From NCBI RefSeq assembly GCF_005239225.2, contig NC_133295.1, positions 7,378,001 to 7,442,000 on the forward strand: a stretch of DNA of 64,000 nt. Direction: 5' to 3'. Below, piece by piece: positions 21,711-33,540 of the stretch (its first letter is position 1; each line of letters begins with the position of its first letter). The notes under the pieces are model-generated. The model saw only the letters and a list, made by a program, of their open reading frames with translations, made no database searches and was not told the origin of the DNA. A program made the position numbers and the translations under genes. The stretch comes from Populus alba. Taxonomy: Eukaryota; Streptophyta; Magnoliopsida; Malpighiales; Salicaceae.

Positions 21711-24125
21711 CGAGTTTTCCTTGACACTTTCAAAATCAACAGGGGTTGTGTGGGTAGATAAATCCATGCGTCAGCTCTAGAAAGCAATTTCGGTGATGAT
21801 TTTTTCACTGGGCATCAACTCAACTTTCCTTGATTCTTTCTGAGACAACAATGGTTGTGTGAGATGTCAAATCCATGCAACATCTCTCGAAACAATTTCA
21901 GTGATGCTTTTTGAGTTGGAAACGACCCAGTTTTTATTTCGTTTGAGTTAATAGGGGCTGTGTGCGCTGTCCAATCCATGCCTCAGCCCTGGAAACAGTT
22001 TTGATGATGATTTATGACTGCGCATCGACCGAGTTTTCCTTGAATTTTTCTGAGTCACTAGGGGCTGTGTGGGCAGACGAATCCATGCATCAGCTCTGGA
22101 AATGGTTTTGGTGATGATTTTCTGAGTGGGCATCGTCTCATTTTTCTTGATTCTTTTTTAGACAATAGTGGTTGTGTACGATGTCGAATCCATGCAACAT
22201 CTCTGGAAATAATTTTAGTGATGCTTTCTAAGTTGGAAACGACCCAATTTTTGTTGTTTTATTTGAGTCAATAAGGGTTGTGTGCGCTGTCGAATCCATG
22301 CCTCGGCTCTAGAAAAAGTTTCGGTGATGATTTCTGACTGCGCATCGACCGAGTTTTCCTTGACTTTTTCTGAGTCACCAGGGGCTGTGTGGGCAGGCGA
22401 ATCCATGTGTCAGCTCTGGAAACGGTTTTGGTGATGATTTTCTGACTGGGCATCGTCTCATTTTTCTTCATTCTTTATGAGACAATAGTGGCTGTATGCG
22501 ATGTTGAAGCCATGCAACATCTCTGGAAACAATTTCAGTGAGGCTTTCTTAATTGGAAACGACCCAGTTTTTGTTGTTTTGTTTGAGTCAATAGGGGTTG
22601 TGTGCGCTGTCGAATCCATGCGTCAGCTCTGGAAAACAGTTTCGGTGATGATTTTCTGTATGGTCATCAACTCATTTTTCTTGATTCTTTCTAAGACAAT
22701 AGTGGCTATGTGCAATGTCGAATCCAATCAACATCTCTGGAAACAATTTCAGTGACGCTTTTTGATTTGGAAACGACCTAGTTTTTGTTGTTTTGTTTGA
22801 GTCAGTTGGGGCTGTGTATGCTGTCGAATACATACGTTAGTTCTGGAAATAGTTTTGGAGATGATTTCTAAGTAGGCATCGACCGAGGTTTCCTTGACTT
22901 TTTCTGAGTCAATAGGGGCTGTGTGGGCATACGTATCCATGCTTCAGCTCTGGAAACAGTTTCGATGATGATTTCTACGTGGGAGCGACTGAGTTTTCCT
23001 TGACTCGTTTTGAGTCAACAAGGGGTGTGTGGGCAAATAAATCCAAACGTCAGCTCTGGAAACGGTTTCGGAGATGATTTTCTGATTGGGCATCGACTCA
23101 TTTTTCTTGATTATTTCTAAGACAACAGTGGTTGTGTGCAATGTCGAATCCATGCAACATCTTTGGAAACAATTTCAGTGATGTTTTCTGAGTTGGAAAC
23201 GACCAAGTTTTTGCTGTTTCGTATGAGTCAATAGGGGCTGTGTGCGATGTCGAATCCATGCAACATCTTTGGAAACAATTTCTGTGATGCATTCTCAGTT
23301 GGAAACGACTCAGTTTTTGTTGTATCGTTTGAGTCAATAGGGGATGTGTGGGCAGACGAATACATGCGTCAGGTCTGGAAACAGTTTCGGTGATGATTTT
23401 CTGACTGGGCATCGACTCATTTTTCTTGATTCTTTCTGAGACAACAGTGACTGTGTGTGATGTCGAATCCATGCAACATCTCTGGAAACAATTTCAGTGA
23501 TGCTTTCTGAGTTGGAAACAACCAAGTGCCTGCTGTTTTGTTTGAGTCAATAGGGGCTGTGTGCGCTATCGAATGCATGCAACATCTCTAGAAACAATTT
23601 CAGTGATGCTTTCTTAGTTGGAAACAACCAAGTGCCTGCTGTTTTGTTTGAGTCAATAGGGGCTGTGTGCGCTATCGAATGCATGCAACATCTCTAGAAA
23701 CAATTTCAGTGATGCTTTCTTAGTTGGAAACAACCTAGTTTTTTTGTCATTTAAGTCAATTGGGGCTGTGTGCGTTGTCGAATCCAAGCATCAGCTCTAG
23801 AAACAATTTCAGTGATGCTTTCTGAGTTGGAAACGACACAGTTTTTGTTGTTTTGTTTGAGTCAATAGGGGCTGTGTGTGCTCTCGAATCCATGCAACAT
23901 CTCTGGAAACAATTTCATTGATGCTTTCTCAGTTGGAAACGACCTAGTTTTTTTGTTTCATTTGAGTCAACAACGGGTGTGTGGGCAGATAAATCCATGC
24001 GTCAGCTCCGGAAACGGTTTTGGAGATGATTTTTTGACTGGGCATCGACTCATTTTTCTTGATTCTTTTTGAGACAACAGTGGCTGTGTGTGATGTCGAA
24101 TCCATGCAACATCTTTGGAAACAAT
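21706..24125. repeat. 107-bp satellite-like tandem array, block 2
   Basis: Continuation of block 1 after B1. Same unit types; a 106-bp unit beginning ACCAAGTGCCTGCTG is duplicated almost exactly at 23521 and 23627, a recent local amplification. The right end at about 24125 joins an LTR of family B in the middle of a unit, without a recognisable LTR end, so it is a rearrangement point rather than a clean insertion. Confidence 0.88.
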
Positions 24126-25136
24126 TCTTGAGGATTCTGGGAAAATTATGATGTTAGCAATGACGTCTTGTTCAGACAAGAAGATAAGGATTGTCACCAA
24201 GTCAAGATGTGGCCACCCACTCATCAATTAGTTAACAAATCAATAGTTCCAAATTTTGGCCTATAAAAGGAGGCACTTACCATGTATTGAGGCATCTTGG
24301 TTTCCAGATCAAGATCATGCTCTTGCTTTCTCTCTTTGTATTGCTTATGTTTTGCTTTCATTAATATCAAGTTTATGCACTTCATTTCCTTTCCTTAGTT
24401 AACTTCTTTCTCATTTATGTTCTTATCTTGTTCATTTATGTTTCTTTCTTCCATTATGTTTATCTAAGTTAATTATGTCAAGGTGAAAAGGGTACACTAA
24501 TGGTGTAAGAACAAGTATAATATAAACTTAACATGGACCTTAACGTTGGATACTAACATGTTTTATATGTGTTATCTTGTTCACTTTTAATACTTTGCTT
24601 GTTAAATGGTTAATCTAGATTTATGTTGTATAACACTTGGTACAACAAATACTTGGTACTTTCATAGCCCATACTGTATGGTATAACCGACACCTGAGCT
24701 ATGAAAGGGACTTGATTTGTTGTTAACATAAGTTATAATCATGAATGCCTGCCAACATTTACAAGTACTAGCTTTATTCAAATAAGATAACTAATGTAAT
24801 CATGTTAACAATTTATAATCTGATTGGAACCTCCTTTATGTGTGATTTCCAATTGAGTAATAAGAGTTTATACTATACTTGTTTGAAGTACCATTAGTGG
24901 ATCCTCTAACCTTTACATTTATTTTTATCGTTGTTTAATCCTTACATTAATCTTTCAACTCAAAGTTCTCATTAATTTCTTCCTTCTCTTCTTTATTATT
25001 GTTGTTGTTGTTGTTGTCTTATTATTTATAATTTATACAATTAACCTCTCTGTGGTTTGACCTCGGTCTTGCCTAGTTATTTATTACTTCGACACTCCTA
25101 CACTTGGGAGATGACATCAAGCTTTTGATCGTGTCA
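24126..25136 (+). mobile_element. B2 5' LTR, 5'-truncated
   Basis: Last 1.0 kb of a second-subtype family B LTR, starting at TTCTTGAGGATTCTGGG and ending GATCGTGTCA. It keeps the TATA box (TATAAAAG, 24262-24269). The missing part corresponds to 39944 to about 40480 of the 3' LTR. Confidence 0.85.
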
Positions 25137-25142
25137 AGTTTT

Positions 25143-25160
25143 TGGCGCCGTTGCCGGGGA
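25143..25160 (+). promoter_or_regulatory. Primer-binding site of B2 (tRNA-Asp)
   Basis: TGGCGCCGTTGCCGGGGA, perfect complement of the tRNA-Asp 3' end as in family A, following AAGTTT after the LTR. Confidence 0.9.
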
Positions 25161-25368
25161 GGTAAATTCTTGTATAAATTATAATATTTAATTTATTTTC
25201 TCTTTTCACTTTTCATTTTATCTAACTTTTGTTTTCTTTGTTTTGTTTTGTTTCTTTTTCTTCCATTTTCTTTTCTTCCTTTTATTCTCTTTTTACACGT
25301 GCATGAGAGTTTGGTCACGTACTTTAAGTGGTCGACTTTGTAGGGTATCCTCATCATTTTCAGAAAAT

Positions 25369-26883
25369 ATGGCCGAAGAAGATAATCAATCGCTTCATAA
25401 TGAGAATAATGAGAACAACCGTATGAGAACACTTAGAGACCACATGAATCCCACAAGAACAAGTGCACCCTCATGCATAGTTTTCCCTCCTGATGCATCT
25501 CATTTTAATTTTAAGCCAAACATTATTCAACTTTTACCTTCTTTTCATGGTTTAGACCTAGAAAATCCATACTTGCATTTAAGAGAATTTGAGGAGGTCT
25601 GTAATACCTATAATGACTCAAATTGTAGCATGAACACCATTCGATTAAAGCTTTTTCCTTTTTCATTAAAAGATAAAGCTAAAACATGGCTACAAAATTT
25701 GAGACCAGGATCCATTCGTGCTTGGGATGAAATGCAACAACAATTTTTAAAGAAGTTTTTTCCGTCTCATAGAACAAACTCTTTCAAAAGACAAATCATC
25801 ACTTTCACTAAAAAACCAGGAGAAACATTTTACCAATGTTGGGATAGGTATCGAGATTTGCTTAATACTTGCCCTCATCATGGTTTTGAAACATGGAGAT
25901 TGGTTTCACATTTTTATGAAGGTTTATCATCTAGAGATTGGCAAATGGTTGAATTGATGTGTAATGGAACTTTCGAAGATAAGGACCCTAATGAAGCAAT
26001 GGAGTACCTAGACTTGCTAGCCGAAAATGCTCAAAATTGGGACATCACAGGTACTTATGAGGCACCAAGTAAAACTCAACCTCATACATCTAGTGGAGGT
26101 ATGCATAACCTTAGGGAAGATCATGACCTCCAAGCCAAGTTTGCATCTTTAGCTAGAAAAGTCGAAGCACTTGAATTGAAAAAGAGTGGTCAATTAAAAT
26201 CTATTCAAGACATTGTGTGTCAAATCTGTGAAGCCAGGGAACACTCAACAAATGATTGTCCAACTTTGCCTTCTTTTAGGGAATGCCTCCATGAACAAGC
26301 TCATGCTTTAAATAGTTTCCAAAGACCCAACCATAACCCATACTCACAAACGTATAACCTTGGTTGGAGAAATCACCCAAATTTCAGTTGGAAGAGTGAT
26401 AGCAACAATGCACAAACTTCACAGCCACCGTTTCAAGCACACCATAATTTTCAAAATTCTCATGGATATGCACCTCCTTATGCTCCACCTCCTAGAAGAA
26501 ATCTTGAGGAAACATTGCATGCATTCATTGAAAAGCAGGAGACAATCAACACTCAACTTGCTCAAAGCATGACAGATTTTAAAGATGCTCTTGCAAAATT
26601 AACATCTGCTCTCAGTTTCCAAGAGAAAGGTAAGTTTCCATCTCAACCACAACAAAATCCAAAAGGGCAATACAATGCAAATGCGAGTAGTTCTGGAAGC
26701 CAACACATGGATCAAGTCAAATCAGTCATCACTCTTCGTAGTGGTAAGGTTATTGAAAAACCCATTCTTGAACCTTGTGAGAAAGATGATGAGTCTATCT
26801 CTAAGGGTAAGGAAGGGGTTGACCTGAACATTGCGAAGAAAAGGCTGATTCCCCGCCAGCACTTCCATTTCCTTATGCCATGA
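25369..26883 (+). CDS. B2 gag (near intact, ends by frameshift)
   Basis: Gag of family B, the best-preserved copy. The chosen start is MAEEDNQSLHNEN at 25369, because the matching ATG exists in B1 and B4; the frame stays open upstream to 25243, but in B4 that upstream frame is stopped just before the ATG. The capsid-like gag domain contains RLKLFPFSLKDKAKTWLQN and GETFYQCWDRYRDLLNTCPHH; the zinc knuckle is CQICEAREHSTNDC; a YAPPYAPPPRR linker follows and then VITLRSGKVIEKP. A one-base loss near 26820, relative to B5, shifts the frame and ends the protein at 26883, where the original gag-pol frame continues as MTKQRKVNHNSKIFE. Confidence 0.88.
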   Translation: MAEEDNQSLHNENNENNRMRTLRDHMNPTRTSAPSCIVFPPDASHFNFKPNIIQLLPSFHGLDLENPYLHLREFEEVCNTYNDSNCSMNTIRLKLFPFSLKDKAKTWLQNLRPGSIRAWDEMQQQFLKKFFPSHRTNSFKRQIITFTKKPGETFYQCWDRYRDLLNTCPHHGFETWRLVSHFYEGLSSRDWQMVELMCNGTFEDKDPNEAMEYLDLLAENAQNWDITGTYEAPSKTQPHTSSGGMHNLREDHDLQAKFASLARKVEALELKKSGQLKSIQDIVCQICEAREHSTNDCPTLPSFRECLHEQAHALNSFQRPNHNPYSQTYNLGWRNHPNFSWKSDSNNAQTSQPPFQAHHNFQNSHGYAPPYAPPPRRNLEETLHAFIEKQETINTQLAQSMTDFKDALAKLTSALSFQEKGKFPSQPQQNPKGQYNANASSSGSQHMDQVKSVITLRSGKVIEKPILEPCEKDDESISKGKEGVDLNIAKKRLIPRQHFHFLMP

Positions 26884-27051
26884 CCAAACAAAGAAAAGTC
26901 AATCACAACTCTAAAATCTTTGAAACTTTCAAACAAGTGAGGATCAATATACCTTTGTTGGATGCTATTAAACAGGTTCCTTCCAATGCTAAATTTTTGA
27001 AAGATTTGTGCACTGTGAAGAGAAAACTGAATGTGAAAAAGAAAGCCTTTT
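26880..27051 (+). pseudogene. B2 gag-pol border segment before the LINE
   Basis: Original frame resumes with TKQRKVNHNSK and KQVPSNAKFLKDLCTVKRK, the spacer leading into protease. It is cut at the AAAGCCTTTT target site by the LINE and continues at 33531. Confidence 0.8.
27042..27051. repeat. LINE target duplication, left copy
   Basis: AAAGCCTTTT, repeated at 33531-33540. Uninterrupted family B copies read GAAAGCCTTTTTAG here, so one copy belongs to the target. Confidence 0.8.
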
Positions 27052-28126
27052 TTTTTTTTTTTGGTCAAATGTAAGAAATATATTGATAAAAAAGAGCAAG
27101 GCGAGCTTGCATTACAAGCTGGAAACCAGCAGTGCACAGAGTATGTACATAAGCAAGAAGCTGAGAAAACAAGCAAAAAACCAGAAAAGGGAACAGGCTC
27201 CCTTGAACAAAAATACACAGCCGATCAACAGTTTATAACCTCCCAAATCAAGCAATTAAGCAAGCCGATCAGACCTGGACAGCTAATAAGAGAGGCGCTC
27301 ATACCCAGCCAATAGCATGTGGGACATGAAGGAACCAGCCTATCGAAATGAAGAACCCAACAACCGGCAGGGATGAGAAAAGCTTCAGCCAACCCAGCCA
27401 AACCAGCCGCATGGCATACATGCATAAAGAAATGAAGGGGCCACACGGATGCAACCCAACCAATCCAAGACAGCCACACACCATAGGCCAAACCAGCCAC
27501 GGGATGCAGCCAAATAACGCAGCTAACCTTGAAATGAAATGAATTTCTGCCAAGCAACCGGCTGATCCTTGTAGGGACCTCGCGGATGCAACTTGACGAA
27601 CAGGAGCAGACACCAACCAAAAAAGCAGGCCTAACAAATTAATTCTTTAGCCAGCCGACCATGCTTCATCATCACAGACAGGGAAGTTTCATCATCACAA
27701 CGAAGAAAGCAAAGGCCTTCATCATAACAGAGGAAGCCAATCAAGTTCTCCCACCCATTCAGATTAAATTAAAATCCATGCTTGCATGAACCATGCACTC
27801 ATGAGACGAACCCACTTCAAGGATTTGCCAAGGAAAAACTCACTTGGACCCACCCATGCATTGCCCATGCAGTAGCTTATTCCCAATCCAGCCACGTGAA
27901 AAGGAGCTAAAATAATTCAGCCTCTTCATATTGATCACAGTGGACTACTTCAACCTATTCATGCAGCAGAACCCAACAACCCCGCATGGAGCTAATGAAT
28001 CGGAATCAATTGGAAGTGGTCCTTTCCATGAAAATAAAACACGGTATAAAACAGAATTTGGAACCTCCTGAACATGGCTTCAACTTCTCTGGATTTAGCA
28101 TAAAAAATCCTTTTGTTTCTTTCTTC
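27052..28126 (-). other. LINE 3' untranslated region
   Basis: About 1.07 kb without an ORF2-like frame between the zinc-binding domain and the poly(A). Rich in CATGCA, AGCCAA and GGGAACAGGCTCCCTT-like phrases that recur in the LINE fragment at 46584-48389, showing the two belong to related lineages. Confidence 0.7.
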
Positions 28127-31100
28127 CTAGATAAGATATACAGTGATACCCAAGGACACTCTACGCATCCGTGAGACAAGATTGGACTTCTTGGGATATA
28201 GCCCCCGAAGTGCACTGGAGATGGACGACATCCTCCTGCCAATATGAAGCCAATCTTTTATCCTGTCCCACAACCTGCCCGTCCAGTTACATGCGAAGAA
28301 CAAATGAGCATGGGACTCAGCTTCACACCGACAGAAGGCACAAGAGGGATTAGTCGGGATGAACCACAACCTGTCTCGAGTTTTAAGCTTACCCATGGCC
28401 GCCAGCCATAATATAAAGCTGTATTTTGGAAGTGACCACTGCTCCCAGACAACCCGTCCCCATGGGACTGTTGGACCAGCCGGCCTGAAGAAATCATATG
28501 CATGGGCAAGAAAAGGACCTGCCGAATTAGCCCAGTTTCTCATCATAGAGACACTCTCCACCTCTGAGCCCCCACAATGTTGAGAGATAACATCCCGAAC
28601 CGTGATGATGGCTTTCCATAAAGGGGACGAAGAGTGGTGTGCCTGGGCCGACCAGATGGAGCCACTGCTCAAATAAAAGTGGTGAATCCAACGAATCCAA
28701 ACCGAGTCCGATTTAAGATGAATATTCCATAGCTGCTTGCTAAGAAAACTACAGTTGTGGCTTGGAGATCAAACAAACCCAGACCACCCTTATTTTTAGG
28801 GAAACAGACAGTCTTCCAGGCGACAATGGCGGAGGAAACCCGACAGGCATCTCCAGTCCAGAGGAAATTCCTGCAAATACTGATAATTTGCTTCAGCACA
28901 ATAGCAGGGACAGGGAAGATATTTAACCAGAACTGGACCTTCCCAAATAAAACCGATCGGAGGAGCTCCAATCTCCCTGCATAAGTAAGATATCTACCCA
29001 TCTAGCCTTGGATTGACGAGTGCAGGTCTTGCAGAAGCGGGGTGAATTGGCTAGCAAGCAGCCTGTGCGGGCTAAGTGGGACTCCAAGGTATGTAAAAGG
29101 AAACTGCCCTTCCCTGAAGCCGGAGGCTGAAAGAATAGCAAGCTTCTGCACAGAACTAACTCCCCCAAAGAAAATGAATGATTTCTGGGGGTTAATGTGC
29201 AAACCTGAGGTCCGATCAAAGATAGTAAGCTGTTGCATAATACAAGTGACTGATGAGAGGTCCCCCCGAGCAAGAAGAAGGACATCATCTGCAAAGGCCA
29301 GGTGGGTGATGCCCTGAATTGCACATTTAGGATGATACCAAAACCCCTCCTGCTGAGAAGCTAGAGAGAGCATCCTTGAAAAATATTCCATACAACATAT
29401 GAAAATATACGGAGACAAGGGATCTCCTTGACGTACCCCACACTGTCCCGAAAAAAACCCATGAATATCTCCATTTACAGCTACCGAGTAAGATGCCGAG
29501 GAAATACACTGCATAACAAGCACAACAAAGTGAGTAGGGAAGCCAATGTGGCAGAGAAGGCTTTCCAAGAAATCCCATTGCACTGAATCAAAGGCCTTCT
29601 TGAAGTCCACTTTCAGCAAGCAACGGGGAGAAGAACGCTTCCTGCAATATTGGCGAAGAAGTTCCTGAACCAGATTTATATTGTCACTCATATATCTCCC
29701 ACCCAAGAAAGCATTCTGCATGGGGCTGACCATTTCATGAAGTACTTGAGCAAACCGGCTAGCTAAGATCTTGGACAACACTTTGTAAATTACATTACAA
29801 TAGGAGATAGGTCTGAAATCAGAGGGGGAGGATACATTCCCGGATTTGGGAACCAAGGCAATGATGGAGTGGCTCACCTGTTTGAGCAGCCGGCCAGTAT
29901 GAAAGAAGTCTTGGATGGCAGCGCAGAAGTCTCCACAAACTATAGGCCAGGCTTGCTTGAAGAAGAAGGAGGAATACCCGTCTGGGCCAGGGGCTTTTTC
30001 ATTTGCAATACTGAAGACAACTTGCCGAATATCATCCTGTGAAACCGGGGATAGAAGAGCACTTTGGAGGTGGGATGGGAGGCATGGACCCCGCTGAATT
30101 ATGTCTCTGTCAAGGGGGATGGTAGGCTTCGGGGTGCCCAGCAGCTGCTGATAGTAAGACACAAATGCATCCCCAACTTCCTTGAGAGAGGTAGTAGTCC
30201 GACCATTGCTGCATGTGATGGAAGGAATGAAGTTCCTCCGGTGGTTGTGCCCCATTAGTGCATGGAAGAACTTGGACCCTCTGTCACTGTCCTTAAGGAA
30301 CTGGCATTTAATTTTCTGCCTAAAGAACTGGTTCTCTGCAAACTTCAGGGAAGAAAGTTTATGGCGAAGAAGCTTGTCCTACTCTAACAATAACAGGTTA
30401 TCCCTGTCTTGCTGGAAAGTAGTTTGGAGCTGATCGAGCTGGGACTCAAGCCGAGAAACCCTCTCAGAAATATGGCTAAAATGAAGCCGGTTGAGCTCTT
30501 TCAAGGGGCCCTTCAAGAGCTTGAGCTTGCGACAAAGAATATACATCGGGGTGCCATAAATCGAGGAAGACCAACAAGAAGAAACCACTCCCAGAAACTG
30601 ATCATGGGCAGCCCACATATTGAAAAATTTGAAGCTTCGCCTACCCTGCACATAAGGATCCAGCCTCACTGCAGCAGGAGAGTGATCTGAAAATGCCCCT
30701 TAGAGTTTCAAAGTGCACGTGAGTAGAACGATGCAAAGAGGGCCAGAAGGGATTAATTAAAACTCTATCCAGCTTACTCTAAACAGTGCCGTTTGACCAA
30801 GTGTAGTGGCAGCCTGTATAGTTAACATCCCGAAGGCCAATATCAAGACAGCAGCCACTAAAATCTGAAACTTCATAAGAGGAGATTGCGCCACCATTGT
30901 GCTTGTCAGAGGGGGAAAGAAGAGAGTTGAAGTCTCCTAGAATCAGCCAAGGATGGTTGGAATTCCAGCTCCTTAGCTCCTCCCAAAGAGGACACCTAGC
31001 TGTGATGGAATTAAAGCCATATACAAACGTAGCCTTAAAGCTAACATGGGAGATTAAACAAGTGATTGAAATGTGTATGGCTTGCGCAGAGGAGGCAAGC

Positions 31101-31345
31101 AAAGTGACATGCACTGTATCCGGATTCCAAAAAAGAACAATCCTAGCCGTGTGGGCTAATTCTGCATTGGAGAGATACTGCCAATGCTTCAGCCTACGTG
31201 CATGCATGGAAGCAATCCTGGTCGGGAGCATTTTGGTTTCCAGTAACCCACAAACATCAAGCTTGTTCTTCTTCATGAGGCTAACTACCTCATGCTGTTT
31301 CAGGGGATTGTTCAGTCCCCTGACATTCCAGCTATAGATTATCAT
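28127..31345 (-). pseudogene. LINE ORF2: endonuclease, reverse transcriptase, zinc-binding domain (broken)
   Basis: Starts MIIYSWNVRGLNNPLKQHEV at 31345. Endonuclease (31345-30682) has the SWNVRGLNN, LLETKM, ILGDFNS and SDHSP motifs of APE-type LINE endonucleases. RT (30255-29002) shows APGPDGYSSFFFKQAW, the FRPIS segment, KVDFKKAFDSVQW, GVRQGDPLSPYIF and the catalytic FADD (29281-29295). The C-terminal zf-RVT domain (28672-28127) has WSLPKYSFILWLAAMGKLKT and CAFCRCEAESHAHLFFAC. Lesions: stop at 30779 before SDHSP with a frameshift nearby, stops at 30379 and 29002, and a frameshift near 28670. Confidence 0.9.
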
Positions 31346-31517
31346 GGGTGAGCAGTGGAAGGGAATACCCTTCCGCTACGACTACGCTGCTTTTGGTTAC
31401 CAGTCCTGACCCCACACTGATTAGCCACTTCAACTGGAGGAACATTCACCAAATTCCCAACCCCTATAGTAGTCCCTGTGGCAGGTGTTGTGTTGTGATC
31501 CACCCCTTCACAAGGAA

Positions 31518-33260
31518 TTAACAATGGAGCAGTAGGGGGCGGTCCTGTGCATTTCCATCACAAGGGATTGAAATTAATAAATTTGGTCTAGGAGAAAGAG
31601 GAGGGTGCTGACCTGTACCCATGGAGACAGGAGGGGTGGGTGGAGAATGAGGCACCCGGCCAGAACCAGCAACTTCCTTTCCCTTGCGCAGCTTGCTAGC
31701 CTTGCGAGAATCCACCGTAACCCAACCAGCTGAATTATCAAGTGCAACTTCTGGCGTGACTATTTCCTCAGCAGCCTGTTGATTAATATTGCTGTGGGGC
31801 TGGCCATGCATAGTTGGGGGAGAGGACACTAGTGGAGGCTGGGGGCCCAATCTGTTAAAGACATTCTCCCTATCAACATCATCCTGAGTCTGAGGTTGGG
31901 AGCAAGGAACCTTGGTGGTTGAGGCCGTAGCCTTGGAACAGAGAAGGCGGGAGTGACCAAGAACGTGGCAAAAATTGCAATACTTGGGGAGAGTCTCGTA
32001 GACCATTTTTTGATGAATGTAGGACCATCTGGTAGAGCTATCTCCACTGTGTGACGCAGCTCCTCCAGCAGGTCAATTTCCACCAACACTCTAGCGTAAG
32101 ACATGCGAGAGAGGTTTGAGGTAAGCTGGTCACACTGAATCGGCTTGCCAATAACACTGGCGATCTTGGAGAGACAGATAAGGGACCAACAACACAGTGG
32201 AAGACTAGGAAATTTTACCCAGACTGGCACCCGTGACATCTCTTCGCAAGAGAAATCAAAAAACTTTGTCATAGGCCTGAGAACAAGGGGCTGACCATAC
32301 ACAAGATAGGGACCTCCCCGAAGCACATCAAGCTTATCCTCCTCAGACTTGAAACGATAAATCAGCCAGCCCGTCTCATGTATGGTGAGAGTGGCTTCAG
32401 TTTTCCAGACATTAGCAATAATACTATTGAGAGCTTTAAACCCAGTACTTTTACCAGAAATATAACCCACAACACAATAATTCCAAACTTCAAACTTAGA
32501 CATGATATCATCGTGGGAAATAGCACACAATTTAGATAAGTGATTAAGTGCATAATTTTGAAGCTTGGTGCAGGAAGTAGTAACTCTATTGGAAAAGAGA
32601 ATATCACGCCATTTGCTAGTACTTGGGCCAGGGATAGGGTTACCTGAACCAGGGGGGGAGCAGGCACTTGTCTTCCAGTGTTTGAAGCCGGAGGCATCTC
32701 ACGCTGTTGCAAGGAGTGAATTGTCTTTGAAGTAAACCCCGGGGGGGACAAGATTGGAGCAGGGAGCATTTCAGTCCCTTAAGGGGAGTCACAATCATCA
32801 TCTGAAAAGTTTAAGTCCAGCTGATCCTCGCCCAGAATCTCCTCATCAGAACCGGCTGTGCAGTCTTCCACCGGGACCACTTTCAATTGTTTGTAACCAG
32901 TAGCAACCTCCGTTTCTTGGGAGGACCCACTACATGGGTGGAAGAAGCAGTAACAGCATGGGGGCCTTGGGCCACTGAACCGTCTCCATCACAAAGCTGG
33001 ACACGCATGGTAGAAGGGGGTGTACCAAGGGGGCTAGGGACACCGACAGCTTCAAAATCAGTAGCCACCTAGACCACTGAATCGTCCCCATCACTGTCAC
33101 GCATGGTGGAAGGAGCTGGACCAAGGGGACAAGAAACGCCTTCAGTTTCAAAAGCAGGGGCAACATGACCGTCCCCATCAACTTCATGAGCGTTGGGGTC
33201 AACAAAGTGAGCAGGATCCTGTCTGCGGGCTACGGTGACTTTTCTCTTGTTCTTCGCCAT
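31518..33260 (-). pseudogene. LINE ORF1: DUF4283-like domain with zinc knuckle (broken)
   Basis: Nucleic-acid-binding ORF1 of the LINE. Starts MAKNKRKVTVARR at 33260 with a basic N-terminus. An in-frame TAG at 33069 and further stops break it. The middle (about 32500-32010) is a DUF4283-type domain with SGKSTGFKALNSIIANVWK and VPVWVKFPSLPL, common to plant L1 ORF1 proteins. After a frameshift near 32010 comes a CCHC knuckle, CNFCHVLGHSRLLC, then a P/S/T-rich tail ending at 31518, 172 bp before ORF2. The pair of ORFs in this order supports a plant L1 assignment. Confidence 0.82.
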
Positions 33261-33530
33261 TTGCAAGAATGGGCACGAGAAATGATGAAAAAGGGGGGCA
33301 AAAGGAAATGGGGGGGCAAAAGGAAATGGGGGGGAACGGAGAGGGGGAGAAATCAGTATCGGTGCAGTGGAGGAACGGAGAAGGGATGTGTAATTAATCT
33401 ATGGAACTGAAGAAAGCTACCCATAATCGCCAGTAACAAGAGGGAATCCTCTCCACGGGAGAGGAGAGCATCTCTCTCTAAATTCTCTCTCCTTGACTTT
33501 GACTGAGAGCTCTTTCTTGAAAAAAAAAAA
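33261..33530 (-). other. LINE 5' untranslated region with G/C-run repeat
   Basis: Precedes ORF1. On the plus strand it has four guanine runs (33293-33298, 33310-33316, 33328-33334, 33343-33347), two of them in a tandem repeat of GGCAAAAGGAAATGG type. CT-rich repeats lie at 33455-33500. Probably the internal promoter region of the LINE, though no motif is diagnostic. Confidence 0.6.
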
Positions 33531-33540
33531 AAAGCCTTTT
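33531..33540. repeat. LINE target duplication, right copy
   Basis: AAAGCCTTTT after an A run at the 5' end of the LINE. Confidence 0.8.

Larger units (their letters stand above)
27052..33530 (-). mobile_element. Full-length L1-type LINE inserted in B2
   Basis: About 6.5-kb non-LTR retrotransposon on the minus strand, with 5' UTR, ORF1, ORF2 and a 3' UTR ending in poly(A), seen as the T run at 27051-27062. Flanked by the duplication AAAGCCTTTT (27042-27051 and 33531-33540), possibly extending into the neighbouring A-rich sequence with slippage. ORF order and domains match plant L1 elements. Several stops and frameshifts show it is inactive, but its near full length is uncommon since many LINE copies are 5'-truncated. 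Confidence 0.9.

Noticed and set aside
27225..28583. ORFs on both strands in the LINE 3' UTR and on the plus strand across LINE ORF2
   Set aside because: Shadows of the LINE. The coding strand is minus, shown by RT, endonuclease and zinc-binding motifs.
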